DNA of 64,000 bases from Circinella minor (taxonomy: Eukaryota; Mucoromycota; Mucoromycetes; Mucorales; Lichtheimiaceae), in NCBI GenBank assembly GCA_016758965.1, contig JAEPRB010000210.1:1-64000 (forward strand), read 5' to 3'. Numbering within the stretch: the first letter of the stretch is position 1; the number at the start of each line of letters is the position of its first letter. Shown piece by piece: positions 11,612-25,386 of this stretch. The position numbers and the translations under genes were made by a program. The notes under the pieces were generated by a model, which did no database searches, was not told the origin of the DNA, and was given only the letters and a program-made list of their open reading frames with translations.

Positions 11612-14287
11612 TCATGAAGTCGCAGTTTGCTTATTATTCCAAAAACCGAATGCCGATGAAACGTTATTGTCACTATTAGAAGACTGGTGCTGTTTATGTT
11701 CATATTTTTCATCTGCTTCAATAGGTGAAATTACAGCTGCTGTATTATTATTTGTCGCTTGTGATGAAGAAAAAGAATCCTCATTAGTGGAAGAAGAATG
11801 TATATTATGTAGTAATGATGGAGAAGAAAATGTTTTTGTTGTTGCAGCAGGTTGAATAGGTACCCATTGAGAAAGAGAGCTATCAGCATTACGTAATGAT
11901 GATGGCGATGATGAAGAGGAAGTAGATGAAGGTAATGTTGATAACGGAATATTTTTTGTTACAGCTAATCAAATAATAAAAATAATAATAATCAGGCGTA
12001 CATTATAGAATCAAGTAATTAAATACTCGAGTAGTTTATCAAGTATCTTTGTTTTTTCTATTCCTGCTAGGTGTTTTATACTTACTAGAAGACAAACCAT
12101 GAAATGGATTTGCTTTCCCAACATAATGTGTATTTGCTTGAGGTAAAGCTATATAATAATAGTTTTAATAATATATTATGTATTTATTGGAACTATCAAA
12201 TATATATATTAGCAAAAAAAAAACTTACGGTCACCATTATCCCACCATTTTGAAAATTCTGTACTTGGTTTTGGTACTGCCAAGGTTAAAGCGCATTAGT
12301 TTACATTAGTCACGTTATTTACATATATGTACATAACTATCAGGATTTTTAAAAAGATATTTATTCTATCAACTCACAGTTTTTACGAACAGAGGTCTTG
12401 ACAGGACTAACTTCGATCAATGTATCGATAGGAGGTCGAGCAGGTATCGTCATATTAGGTCTGCTAGGCGATGTCAATGTTCTTCGACGTGCAGGTAACT
12501 TGGGTGGTGACGATAAAGGTATTGTTTCAACAGGAATACTATCCAAACTTTTTTGATACAATTCCTTTTGTAACCGCGCTTTTGCATCATAATCCAGTGT
12601 CACAATCTAATAACAATAAATTGATGAATGTTAATAGTATTCTTCATTCTTTACCCAAACTAAAAAATAAATTAAATGCATACATCGGCCTCAAATAACG
12701 CAAGCACTATAATATAAGAAAATATATAAAGTTGATGTTAAGATATTATATATGAAATTACAAAAGAATAGTCAACTCCAATTCATGCCAATATGTTACC
12801 TGGTCGATGATCCGAAGTGTATAATTCTGCTCGTGCATATTGAACTAGTTCTAAGTTTTTTCCTTTATATAAGATCCTATCTGTCCAACCAGGTACACGT
12901 TGTTTCTCACTATATAATAGTCAATTGATTATCAAGTCCACATTAATTGAAGTCATCTAAAAAACTTTTTTCACGTGGCATATGCCTAGATATATGTAGA
13001 TGATTAAAGTGGTAGTATATTCTTACCTAGTATCATAAATGTCTTTTCCATTATCATATTTGTAAGTGGGCAAAAAAGTAATAGGCCCTTCCTGGTATCC
13101 TTGGAATACATGAGATAATCGCATTTCATTTTGAAGCTATGTATGTTATAAAAATAAGTTAATTTTTATCTTGATTTATCGAAGTAATTTTAATATGTTT
13201 AGAAATTACCTGATCAGCTTGTAATAACGCATCTATATTACCCTGTGCTGCATATGCGCGTGCCTAAATATAAAACATAATGAACACACAGATATATATA
13301 TCATAAAAAGAAGGATCTTTATCCGTAAATAGAATAGGTATGTTTACCTCTTCGTTTGCTAACGAAACTCGATAATTTAGATCACTCAACCAGAATATAT
13401 TGCTGTTGTAGGAAAGAAAAAAAGAAGAAGTTAATATAAGCTAGATGAAGCCGTGTTAAAAATTATCAAATGAATATTTACTCATGGCTCTCAATTGTAC
13501 GCCCTCTCAAAAACCGAAGTCCTTGATTAATCGTATGAAAATCGGCGTTCCTATCTTCATAATTTGAATGGCCTAACAATAACACATAAGTTATATTAAT
13601 AGATAATCGTGTTTCAGAAATACCGTACAAAAAAAAATTGTCTTTACCAGAGGCAAAATGAGCGGCCAAAAAGCAAATACTTGTATCGCCATAATCCATT
13701 CGAATAGCAACTGCTCCTTTATTACCTGCAATACCCATAATACCAGTCTATGTGTTTATATATAACATTAACTCTTATATCCACTTGAAATGAAATTTAC
13801 ATCACCAAGCAAAGCTAGCTTTTTTATATACCTTTTTGATGGACGTTTCGACGTTACGGATACTTTCTACAATATCTGACTTAACAAAAATAACAAGGGC
13901 GGCACCAACAAGCTGATTTGAACGAAGCATCACATACTTCGATTTACCATTTGGATTTAAATTTAGTGTACGTTCTATCTGTTCTTCCCATACTTTACTA
14001 TGTTGATATATATTAGTTTAGAATAATAATAAGTAGCCTCCACGCTACTTTTATTTCATGTGCTATATTACCGTTTTTCGGGATCTGTTGCCATTACCTA
14101 GATAAGTATAAAAAGTACTATTAGCTATAAAGCTTGAGATAAAACTACTACTCAAAATAAAAAAATAAAAAACACACGAACTTGTTGAGGAGAAAGTTCT
14201 ACTATTTCTTGGAAGCCTACTGCATAGATATCCGGTTCTTCATCCCCCCCTACATGTTTTAATCCATTGTTAGCTATCATACAAACC

Positions 14288-14340
<53 letters not shown>

Positions 14341-16755
14341 TATTATAACTACTGCTATTTACATCGAGAGTGTTGCAATAACCAAGGATCTAATGATTCA
14401 CCCTTAAAATGCTTGCCATTTAAATTATACGTTCCACAAAAAATAGTCACTTTTCGACTGGTTGAATAATCTTTAGACCTAATATAAAAGTCCAATATTT
14501 TTCATGGGTAAGTTCGTCAGTTGTACTCTTTGTTTTTTCGAAATATAATTTACCGTTTGATCATAAGTTTCGATACAGATTCACTAATAGGATCATGAAT
14601 AATTATTTCTTGTTGATCCGTCAGTTTACCCTTTGATCGTAGCCAAAAAAACAGTGTGTCAACAAGAGCAAAAAAAAACCCAAAAGGCATACATGTAAAA
14701 TTTAATAGTTAAAAAACATATTTACGTACCAATAATTGATCAATCACTTCCTGTTTGGCTTTATCTTGAAAATTATTAATAAAAAACCGGTTTGCAGAAC
14801 GAGTCGCATCATTCAACATGTTCATAAATGTCACTTTTCCGGTTCGCGTAAATGCCGACTTTAAAGCTCCTGTTCCTGCATAAATTCTAGATAATCCATC
14901 TCCATTTTCGGCCCATAAATGAGAATGCTTTTCCATCAACATTTCCATATCCCATTGTGAAATGCGATGTCTACTCAAATAATTTTGTAATGCCATAGCT
15001 GAAATTTTATTCTGTACAAGATTGGTACGATCAAGGCAATCCAAACAATTGGTGCGAAAACAGCCATTTTGTCGATTCACAATGCGGTTGTCGACAGAAT
15101 CCATAAGAAAGTATCCATGTTGATCAAGGTAGCCACGTACTTCGTCGAGTAGATAGACAATGTTTTCATAGTTACCACCACGACATTCGGCATGCAAATC
15201 AAAATTAACCATCCGTAGTTCACTTTCGGGCACATGAAGTTGATGGACAGCTGATATATAAGTCGAGCCGAGTAAAGATTCTCCCGTATTTTCGCGCGCG
15301 GATAGAAGGTTGATATTGCATATGGAATGATATCGTTGAATGAGTTCAGTGAAATGTCGTTTTACGGCAGGTTGTGTTGCGCCGGGTCCTCTTGCAATCT
15401 GTAACTTTTGATTAACAATGCCTTGTTGTTCCCAAAACACTAAAATATTTATTTATTTATCGGAATGAAATAATAGTCGATAAATGAACATTTTTTTTTT
15501 TAGATTTTCATCAAAATTAACGATGTTTCTCTGATCCCTCCTTCAAATATTAAGAATGATTACCTGGAACACTACCACGTGTTTGCATGAACGCATAACA
15601 GACTCTATCAGAGTATAATACTGTTTCTGTCTGTACAAAATATATAAGAATAAATAAACATATAAACTAAAAACAAAACTGACGTAACTATATACTCACC
15701 TCTACAAAATTAGCGACATGGCCATTATCGTCTATACCTCTGGAATTAAATCGGGTACCAGCCCGTTTACAACTCAATTTGGATATTACGGATAATTCAT
15801 ATTTTTCATTTTCAAGTGTAACACTTTCTACACCGACATAGCCCCGAATGGCAAATACCTATCGATTAATAAATGTATCATCAGGCATCATTTAATATCC
15901 TTCTCCCTTATGTTTATGAATATTTTCACATGGTACTAGTACTAATATTTTACCAAGAATCCTCCTCTATCCAGATCCATTTGTTTTTTTCTTTCTAATT
16001 TTGCTCGAAAATCAAGTAGCCCTGATATTAAAAACTTGTTCCATAAGAAATGATCATCAAATGCATGAACACTGGATGATGCGTCCGATGTCCTATAACA
16101 TTTTTTCTAGTCAGTATCATTTGTCATTCAGCCTATCGAATACATCAAATTTTAATTGTTCTTTTACCTTGCTTGAACCGTCTTTGTTAGGTCAAAATCC
16201 GGTGTAAAATAAAAATTACCAACCGAAAATAACTTCTCTAATTGAGCACATGGATGTTGTATTGTTGCTTGATCGTTCCAATCATCACTTGTTTCGCTAT
16301 AATCCCGTGCCATATTATCCAACTCGTCATATTTGGAAGATGATAATGAATAAAATGATACAGATAAAATTTTATGTACTTCTTCACCAGCACGTAAACG
16401 TCCCACGGGTACACAATCGGTCACAATCGCGATAAAGCATTCTAAATACCCCAGTAACAAGTAGAAATACTGTTAGACTTGTTTTTTTTGACGTAGTAAC
16501 TATAACAGTTTATTATTTACCTCCCATAACATTAATCATGCCGAGACAACCAAACACAGGTCGATTATTTAAGATATGCCACGAAGTATCTTCAAATTCA
16601 GCTAATGGTAATAATTTAGTGATGGCACGATCTCCCATGATAGAAGAATTGGAATATTGTTCAAACATTAATACACCCGAAGGAGCTTCATGCAAAACAG
16701 TCGGACGTAATGCAAGTGCACGTGGGTGGTCTCGTAACAATAGATGTATTTGCAT
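11612..16755 (-). CDS. INP52/INP53: Synaptojanin-type phosphoinositide phosphatase (SAC1-like + 5-phosphatase)
   Basis: About 22 exons, about 1,100 aa. The start at 16755 ([16 protein letters not shown]) is the usual opening of this family. The SAC domain runs through [27 protein letters not shown] and the catalytic CX5R motif in [12 protein letters not shown] (about 15005-15040). The IPPc 5-phosphatase domain follows: [65 protein letters not shown] and SDHRPVLALF. The C-terminus is Pro/Ser-rich and contains an NPF tripeptide ([12 protein letters not shown]), a known EH-domain ligand in synaptojanins. The protein hydrolyses PI4P, PI(3)P and PI(4,5)P2 at endocytic and actin sites (family knowledge). 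Which of the yeast paralogues INP51/52/53 it matches cannot be told. It lies 214 bp from a LINE at its 3' end. Confidence 0.92.
14291..14338. repeat. (AG)24 microsatellite in a synaptojanin intron
   Basis: An uninterrupted AG dinucleotide tract. On the coding (minus) strand it is a CT polypyrimidine tract inside an intron of the 5-phosphatase region, so length changes could influence splicing (inference). Confidence 0.9.
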
Positions 16756-18757
16756 GGCTGTTCTGTGAAGAGAAAGAAAAGTAATAAACCGAAAAGTGTT
16801 GTGATTTAATCGAACACAAAGAAATAATAAGAGATAGAAGCAAAAAAAGAATGAAGGGGAAGAGCAAGAGGGAGATAGGCAAAATATATATATGGGTTTC
16901 CAAGAAATAAAGAAAAGCAGTTCGGAACTTGGAAGTCGTATTCCCTGTTGCCCAATTTTTTCAATCAATTGTTATTATGCAAGTCATGTAGGTTTCTTTT
17001 ATGCCCAAAAAAATGGAGAAGAGCTATTAAATTGATTTTTTTTGTCTTCTTTCTTCATGCTCATAAGTCATTTTTATTCAATGTGATGTAATAGTATTTC
17101 TATTATTATAATAATCACTTACAATAAGTAGGATATATATAAAAGTTTTAGCAAGTTCACGAGAAGATAAAGTGTTTTTTTTACTACACCCTTCATAATT
17201 TTGATATGTTTAATTCTAGTTCCCCTATAAAGTAATAGTGTTTTGACCACACTTATTTCTGAGAATTTCTCCAATTAGAACGAATGCAACAAATCTGTAT
17301 GACTCTTATCATCATATCCGTCTATTCCAATTCTATTATATTTTCAAAGAACTAAAACCTGTATAGCTCCATCGAGGCATTATAGAGCACTAGCTTATTT
17401 TAGTTCATATTTGAGTTCTTTGGCTTCAAAAAATTCAAGTAATAACTGTACTCACTGTGGAGGTCGAAATGATTTGCTTCAAGTAGTTTGTTCTGCTAAA
17501 TAACTCATATAAGTAAGTAGTGGAATACACTGTAATTACTATTTATCAGTGTAAAAGACATCTGGTATCTTTTTACAGCATAATAATTCGTTTGGCTTCT
17601 AATATTACGTGGTATTCAAGAGACTAGACTTTGCGGGATTGGCTGGGTTACTTTGAATTTTTCATTTTTTTAAGTGATGAAATGATTTGCCTTCGATTGG
17701 ATTCGATTTCAGTTTGGTCAGCCATCACATCTACAGCAAAAAGTAGTCTTGAATGTATGCATACTTTATGATCGGGGTTGTCACGTATTATCTGTCAATT
17801 AGCTGATCACTACTCATAGAAGGTATGGTTATGGAAGTGGATTGATATGTTAACTTCACGTCAATTGGTAGAACACCTTAAAAAACAACATTGTCAATAA
17901 TAATGCCACAGGTGGTGGTAATTACAATAAAAAAATATCAGCGAGAAATGCAGGAATAGCGTTTATGCATAAACATATTCTTAAATCACTGACATGGAAG
18001 AAGAGAGAGCACGCGTAATTTGATCATTGTATCTTATTGTGTGCATCATAATAAACGCATGGGTTAAATTTCCGTAATTCTAAAGTATGTATACCATCAT
18101 ATCTATTTTACAATCATTCATCTACTAACTGTATATATACCTATGAAGCGCACATAGCGTGACCATTATGGATGCATCTCTGACGAATCATAAAATAAAT
18201 CAATTATTTTGAACTCAAAAGTAATTAACTATTGCTCTCTATGTACATACTATTACATTAATCATTCATAATAATATATAGTAACACATATACGTTAGTT
18301 TAATTTTATCATAATTTTGCATTGTGAAAATGAATTTTTTTAGTATTATGTAGGTTTAATCCCCCCCCCCTTTTTTTTATGCACTGGTAAAACCAGTTAT
18401 AAGATAATTTACTTTGACTCGAACTTGGTTAAAATTATATATAATTAAAAAAGTAAAACCTGTTATTATTTTCTTCTATTTTAGCCTTTTTTGTAAAAGA
18501 TGAAGAAGAAGAGAAAAAAAGAAAAAGAAGAAAAGAATAACTATGCATGTACATGTGTAATATTCGTCAAGGGGATATAAAGAAGAATTAGAAGAGGAGA
18601 CTCATACTTTTATGAGCTGATGTTATGCTTTGTTCTCTTTTCTCTTTTTTTTTTGGTTCAAACCGAGAACCAAATTTAGTTTCCTTCTCTTCCCCGCCAA
18701 AAAACTTATAAGCAAAAAACAACAACTTTGCATATTAAAATATAGTATTCTGTCATC
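16756..18757. other. 2-kb intergenic region between synaptojanin and the WD40 scaffold (divergent)
   Basis: It must hold both promoters. The 130 bases before the ATG at 18758 are rich in TTTTCTCTTT tracts. A C10/T8 run sits at 18361-18378. Around 17400-17520 the plus strand can be read as a short zinc-binding-like piece (NNCTHCGGRND) between stops, which may be a LINE 3' relic. No intact gene is seen. Confidence 0.5.
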
Positions 18758-21700
18758 ATGACAGAACTATTTCCTGTCAATGCTGGGAATGTACCTCCTC
18801 CAGCAACTAATACAACTCCTCCATTTCAACCCCTTCCTACTCAATCTACTGTTGCATTATCTTCTTCTGGTGCAAGTGGCCCTGGAATGAGACGGAGAAA
18901 ACGTAAAGATCCATCACGTCCTCCACAAAAAGTAAAGCACTTTTTTTTTTCTTTTCAATCAATTCCATCTATTATACTTATAGATGTAGCGTAATTTTTA
19001 TTACTAATATACTTATTTTCTCTTTCTACTCTCTTCTTGTCTACATCTATATAGCTTAAACTCGAACGAATTTTAGGGCTGACAACAGCGTCGTCCAATA
19101 TTCTTGCAACAGCTGAATCACAAGATCTTATAGCTTATGCAGCAGGTGCTGTTGTCGTGTTATATAATCATAAACGAAATAAGCAAGTTGGGTTTCTTTA
19201 TCCACCAACTAATATACACAACTCCTCTTCCAATAATAACAATCCTAACACCAATGCTGCACTGGTAGCAGCCGCTGCTCATTCTCAAACAAGTGGTGTT
19301 GCTGCCGTTGCTGCTAATAGTATGATGCTTGCAGGTAGTTCATTTATGACACCCATGGGATCATCACCCGCAGAATTATCTGGGACGAATGCAGCGGAAA
19401 AAAAGAAAAAAACGCCAGCTAGTACACGTGCCAAACCTATCAGCTGTCTGGCATTCTCACCCGATGGAAACTATTTAGCTGCAGGAGAGGTAACCATGGT
19501 TCTTTTACCTGAATGGTATTTTCAAAGAAGAAAAGCAATAGTAACAATAATGGTATATGGGATAATGGGATACTGTGTTATTAGATGGGCCATCAACCAA
19601 GAATTCTTATTTGGGATGTCAAAGCACGTATGTTATTGCACGAGTGTCGCGGTCATAAATTTGGTGTCTTATCATTGGCATTCTCACCTAATATGCGTTA
19701 CCTGGTTTCCATTGGGTTTCAGGTAATTAAAAAACTACTATCACTACTAAATACTGCTATATATAGGCACCTTATAACCTTTATATTTATAATAATAATT
19801 TATAATAGCATGATGGGTATTTATATGTGTGGAATTGGAAAAAAGGAATTAAATTGGCAGGCAATAAAGTGACGAGTAAAGTCAATGCATTATCATTCTC
19901 TAAAGATGGGACCTATTTTGTCACTGCTGGTTTACGACATGTCAAGTTTTGGTATTTCGATGCAAGAGGACGGGTTCCAAAAAGAGTAAATAAGAAAAGA
20001 TTGTAATAGTACATATTTAAAGAAAAAAAAACAAGTGACGATAAGTTGATTATAAAATATATAGGGTAATTTATCATCACGAGAAACTCAAGTCCTAGAC
20101 GGAAGATCAGGGATCCTGGGTGCACTACGGGAAAGTAATTTTGTTGCTGTTGGTTGCGATCGTGGGAAGACCGAAAATGTCTATTTCTTGACGGATAGTG
20201 GTATCTTGTGTATGTTTAAAGAAGGTCGAGTTATTGACAAATGGGTCGATTTACAGGTACATAATTTTTTCTTGTATTATATCGATATCATTATTATGAT
20301 TAGTTTATATGTATAGATATAAATGTACGCACCATCCCCCCCCTCTTATATGTATAGGTCCAAAGTGCTTATTCTATTGCCGTTTCATCCAATTACGTTA
20401 TCTGTGCATGTGCAGGCGGTATCATTAGGTATTTATACGTTTGCTTATTAGGGGGTTTCAAAAAATGATTTTTTTTCGCAGTTTTCGTGAAATCTGCGAA
20501 ATTTCGCAGATTTCAAAAATTAACTTTTCATTTTTGAAACCCCCTATTATCAAAATAGAACATAGTAAATAATAAGATCATGTGACTCACACATAACCAC
20601 ATACACAAAAAAATGAAACTAGACTTTTCGAGCCTGGAAGTTTAAAATATTGCGGAATGCTTCCGAAACCTCACCCTTTAGGAACGGACATTGGTGCAAT
20701 TACATCTCCTGAAATCTTGAAACATTATACAGCGGATGAAAAAAATACTTACTATCCAGATGTTATTGCTATTACTTATGATGAATCATCGAAAAAAGTT
20801 ACTGCCGTTTATGCCGATCGAAGTTTATTTTTATGGGATATTCGAGATTTGAAGAAAGTTGGCAAATATCGAAGCTTTGTTTTTCATAGTGATTGTGTTT
20901 GGGGTGTCGAGGTAAGAAAAATAATCAAAGTGCAACAACTGTAAAGACCTCTTATTATTTACTTACTCTTATTAATGTCATTTGTTTTTTTTTTCATTAT
21001 GATATAGCCTTGTCCAAATCCGGTCGAACCTGTCAATAATATACCATGCAATTCATTTGCAACACACTCTGCTGATGGAACAATACGCATTTGGAACCTT
21101 GATAATAGTCTACATCCTAACTCGACCACTTCTTCAACATTTATGATTTCATCACCACGATCATCAACCACAGGAAGCCCTTCACCTTTATCACCGTCCT
21201 CTTTAAAATCACCTACCACACCTACTTCTTCTTCTACTGCTTCGCCTAATATACCCATGTCACCTAGCAGCAGTTGCAGTGTATCACTCTATCGTCGAAA
21301 TATATATTCTCGAGAATTGGTTAAAATGCTTTACGTTGATAATGACGCAGCCGAATTTTCTAAGTTGCGAAGAGATGCTGGTAACGTATCCGTCTTATTT
21401 TATTCTATCAAATCATATACACAGTTAACGTCTATTTTTGTTATTATCCTTATCGCTGATACTCCTTATGCATAGATTTCACCGATGATCAGTATCCAGA
21501 TTTCGGTATCCGATCCATTAAAATGAGTAGTGACGGTAAATTGTTGGCAACAGGAGATCGTAATGGTAATTTACGTGTACATAGTATGGAAACATGGGAC
21601 CAAATTACTTATCAAGAAGCCCATGATTCTGAGATCCTTGCGATGGATTTAACACGTCCTTCCCAAAAAGGTAAATGCTTTTACTTTTAATTCTTTCCTA

Positions 21701-24700
21701 GAGCTAAGACTTTATATATTTTTGTGCTAAAAGGACTTATCCAACAACATACACACCAATATATATATTATCATTTTAGACACACCTTACATGATCGCCA
21801 CAGCATCACGCGATCGGCTTCTGCATGTTTTTGATATAAACAGTGGATTCCAATTGGTTCAAACCCTCGATGATCATTCCTCTTCCATCACTGCTGTCAA
21901 ATTTTCAAGAAACGCAAAACGATTAATTAGTTGTGGTGCTGATAAAGGTGTAATTTTTCGTAACATCGCCAAAACCCCTATCGATTTGATGTTGGAAAAT
22001 GATGACGATTACTATTGTTATTCTACCTATCACAATTATTCAGGTCGTGGTACAGTTTTTGACATGTCTTTGGATTTGAATGATCGATATATTGCTACCG
22101 TTACAGGTGAACGTCGACTCTATGTTTTTAATACGGATTCTGGAAAACCTGTTCGTGTGTGTAAACCTGAGACAGCAGAAGAAACAGTCAATGGAACTTC
22201 GGCTGAAAATTCAGGTGGTAGTTTAATTAATATTGATTTGGATCCTTATTCGGGGACGTATGCAGTGACAAGTGGATCAGATCGGTCACTACGGTTATTT
22301 GATTTGACCAACAGTGCCTGTATCGAAAAGGTATCTGCTCATGCAGAATTGATTACATCTGTCAAGTTTATTCGAACAGCAGGAGATACGATTCGGGTAA
22401 TCAGTACATGTTCGGATGGAACTATCTTTTTATGGAAGCTTTCGGATGATATCGTATGTAAAATGAAGGCACGCTGTGTTCAGAAGGATCCTCGAGCACA
22501 AGAAATGGTTATGAATATTCGGACGGCAGACGAGATTACTGTAGACGATAACACCACTACTATCACTGCGACAAATAATAATAATAACAAACGATTATTT
22601 CAAAAGACAGGAGTCATGTTTGCACCATCAGCATTAGCAGCAGGAAATGGTAATTCAGCACAAGCCAATAATAACAATACTAAAATGCGACTTAGACGTG
22701 TATCCACAGCAACAGCAGTACGACCTACACCTAGTTTATCACAAATGGTACGCCAAGGGGAACGTAGGACCTTTTCAACAATGTCACCAGCAGAATCAAA
22801 ATATGATGATTTGTATAAAAAGATTAGTATGCGACGTTCACGACCTCAACTAACGGATCATCTATCACCACCAGAAAATGTAAATAATAGTCCAGCTTCA
22901 CCCATATCAAAAAGTAATGTGGAGAAAAAGATGGCGACGACGACGACTGATAATAACAGAAAACGGGAATCATCAGGAAATAGTGGTCGAAAAACTCCTG
23001 ACGGAAAATTGGAACGCTTATATAATGGCATACCAACGTCTGGTGTACGCGATCGAACGGGAAATCATGGTGTCAATACAACAAATCGATTTTCAAATGG
23101 GACGGGTAGCGGTAGTAATATTGGTAGTGGAGAAGCATCACCACGTTCGGGAGGAACAAGTTATAACTCAATGAGGCAGGGATCTGGACTAAATAACCCA
23201 GGGCGTATGAACCCTGTTCTCCGAAGACATTTGTCTCGTGAAGCAATGAACAACAAACAACCTCAGTCGCCAACAGCATCAAATAAAGAACGAACAGCAA
23301 CCATTCGACCTGGTGTGATTCGTCGTAAACGATCATCTAACCTAAATGAGCAACGGCGTGCAAGCCTTGGACCACCATCATCACCACCTCCTCCTTTATT
23401 GGATTCACCCGTTGATAACAAATCTATCGCAGCTGGCTTGGCAACAATTGCAAAGTCAGCAACAGATGATGAAGCTGATTTACGACAGCAACGACGACAA
23501 TCATCAGAATCAATACATCATCGTAGAAGTCAACCTCATGACGATGATGATGATGGCCAGGAAGCAGGTGATGAACGTGATATCAATGATGATGAAGATG
23601 AGGAAGACGATGAAGAAGAAGAAGAAGAAGAGGAGGAGGAGGTTATTTTTCTTACATCATCACCGGAACAAGATAATATTGGTACACCATTTGAAGTTAC
23701 TTCACATGATGATATTCATGATAACGATTCAGGTGGAACAAGTGCAAATGAACAAATTGATGATCATGTACAAAAGGTATCGGATGATGAGAATATTAAC
23801 AGGAAAACACCTGAGAAACATCGAAGTGGAGGAGAAGATAATAGCACTTCTACAGCAGATGATGATGAAGATGGATCAACAAGTGAAGATAATGCAGATG
23901 ATGCTATACTTCAAGCCATTACATCAAGAGAAGCACCACGCATGACTCCTTCTTTGAGTCGTACATCATCCATGACATCGCGAAGATTGGATGAGGAACA
24001 ACCATATTCAATTGATAACAACAATGAGAGTCATGCAGCTATAGATAAACATAGTAATAACACTATATCGCCCACTGATAGCAATAACATTAATAACACA
24101 GTATCATCCCATTCACAATTTACAACATCTAGCAAAGAAACATCCAATAACGGAGGTAGCATTTCTCCAGGTGGACGTGATACACCTGCATTGCGGGAAT
24201 TACAAAAGAAACTCGAAAAAGCCAAAAAACGACAAAGTTTTACTGCTAGATATCTTTCCTCCTTAGGGGACCGTAAAGGTACACACAGTCATCACCGCCG
24301 TAATCCTCAAGTTATTCCATCATTTTATCGTGAAGAATTGGGGAATGCTCTTGAAAATATTCGTAACTTGGGAAATGCAGAAGCAACAATACCTATTGTT
24401 GCACCAAAAATTGATACAAGTGCAGCTGCTCTCAATCATATTATTAGCAACAACACGAACAATGGCAGTACCATGTCAGAAGTAGCAACACCAACAGATG
24501 AAAAGACAAAAAAAGAGGATGTCGTTGAATTATCCAAATTCCATGACAATGATAACAATGATAATGATATACAACCCAATAACGCTCAGCGCCAATCAAC
24601 AGTAGTCACATCAAACGAAGTACAACAACTAGATGATGAAGAAGATGATGACGGTGATGGTATAAAATCGTTAGCATCCACCTTTTCATCAGCAGAGCAA

Positions 24701-25141
24701 GTAGGAGCAGAAGAAAATAAAACTTCTATCTTAATGGAAAAAGTAGCTAGTGCCGATACTAGTTCTTCAACATATGAACACGTTTTGTCAGACCTAGATG
24801 GTGCCATAATTTTATTAGATAGTGTGTTGGATACTTATATTTCGGTCAAGAACAATGCTACCGTTAATGAAAATCAGGCAGAATTTATTACATCCGTGGA
24901 TTCCAAATTGGGCCATATTGTTGAAAAAATTAGTCAAGCACAATCATCATCCTCACTGACAAATAGTAGTACGAGTAGTAATGAATTATCTTCAGTGTTA
25001 TCGTCATCATCATTGGACAAAACAAAGATTACAACATCTACTACTGAACACGATCCCGCGACTATTGCATTACTAGATAAATATTCCACAATGCTTATGC
25101 AAATAGTCGAAAAAAAATTACTTTCTTCTTCCTCTGCCTAA
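18758..25141 (+). CDS. MAPKBP1/WDR62-like WD40 scaffold protein
   Basis: Ten exons: 18758..18931, about 19055..19489, 19585..19722, 19810..19985, 20065..20256, 20358..20427, 20626..20911, 21009..21378, 21475..21669, 21780..25141. The product is about 1,800 aa. The N-terminal half is two WD40 propellers. Diagnostic stretches in order are [100 protein letters not shown] and [25 protein letters not shown]. These match the animal MAPKBP1/WDR62 layout. The C-terminal half is low-complexity (poly-Asn, a Glu/Asp tract near 23600-23640, Ser-rich) and ends in predicted helices including [17 protein letters not shown]. Animal relatives scaffold JNK signalling and act at spindle poles. Function here is inferred. 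A MITE sits in intron 6. Confidence 0.88.
20451..20544. mobile_element. 94-bp MITE with TA target duplication, in an intron
   Basis: The terminal inverted repeats are GGGGGTTTCAAAAAATGA at the left and its near-exact complement at the right (TTTTTGAAACCCCC). TA lies on both sides (20449-20450, 20545-20546). The core contains a perfect 28-base palindrome at 20488-20515, centred on GCGAAATTTCGC. It lies wholly within intron 6 of the WD40 gene, which is therefore longer than most of that gene's introns. Confidence 0.82.
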
Positions 25142-25386
25142 AAAAACTCATTTTATAATTAATTTATATACCATCAATTCGTTTTTTTTTCTGTATTTAG
25201 CTTGCATTTTTTCTTTCATTTTCTTCTTGTGCTGTTTTTTCTTACTTTTTTCCCTTTCTATTATAATATATAATGTATTACATTTTATTTCCCCCCTTCT
25301 CTCTCTCTTTCTCTTTACCAGGGTATATTTCTTTTGATTATATGCATACACTGGAAAGAAAACAAATACATTTATTACTACTATTA

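Noticed and set aside
11604..11855. Plus-strand 83-codon open frame
   Set aside because: It is antisense to the last exon of the synaptojanin gene, whose minus-strand reading has the correct splice and stop.
23346..23945. Alternative-frame ORF inside the WD40 gene tail
   Set aside because: Frame shadow of low-complexity GAT/GAA repeats; the main frame continues the WD40 protein without a break.
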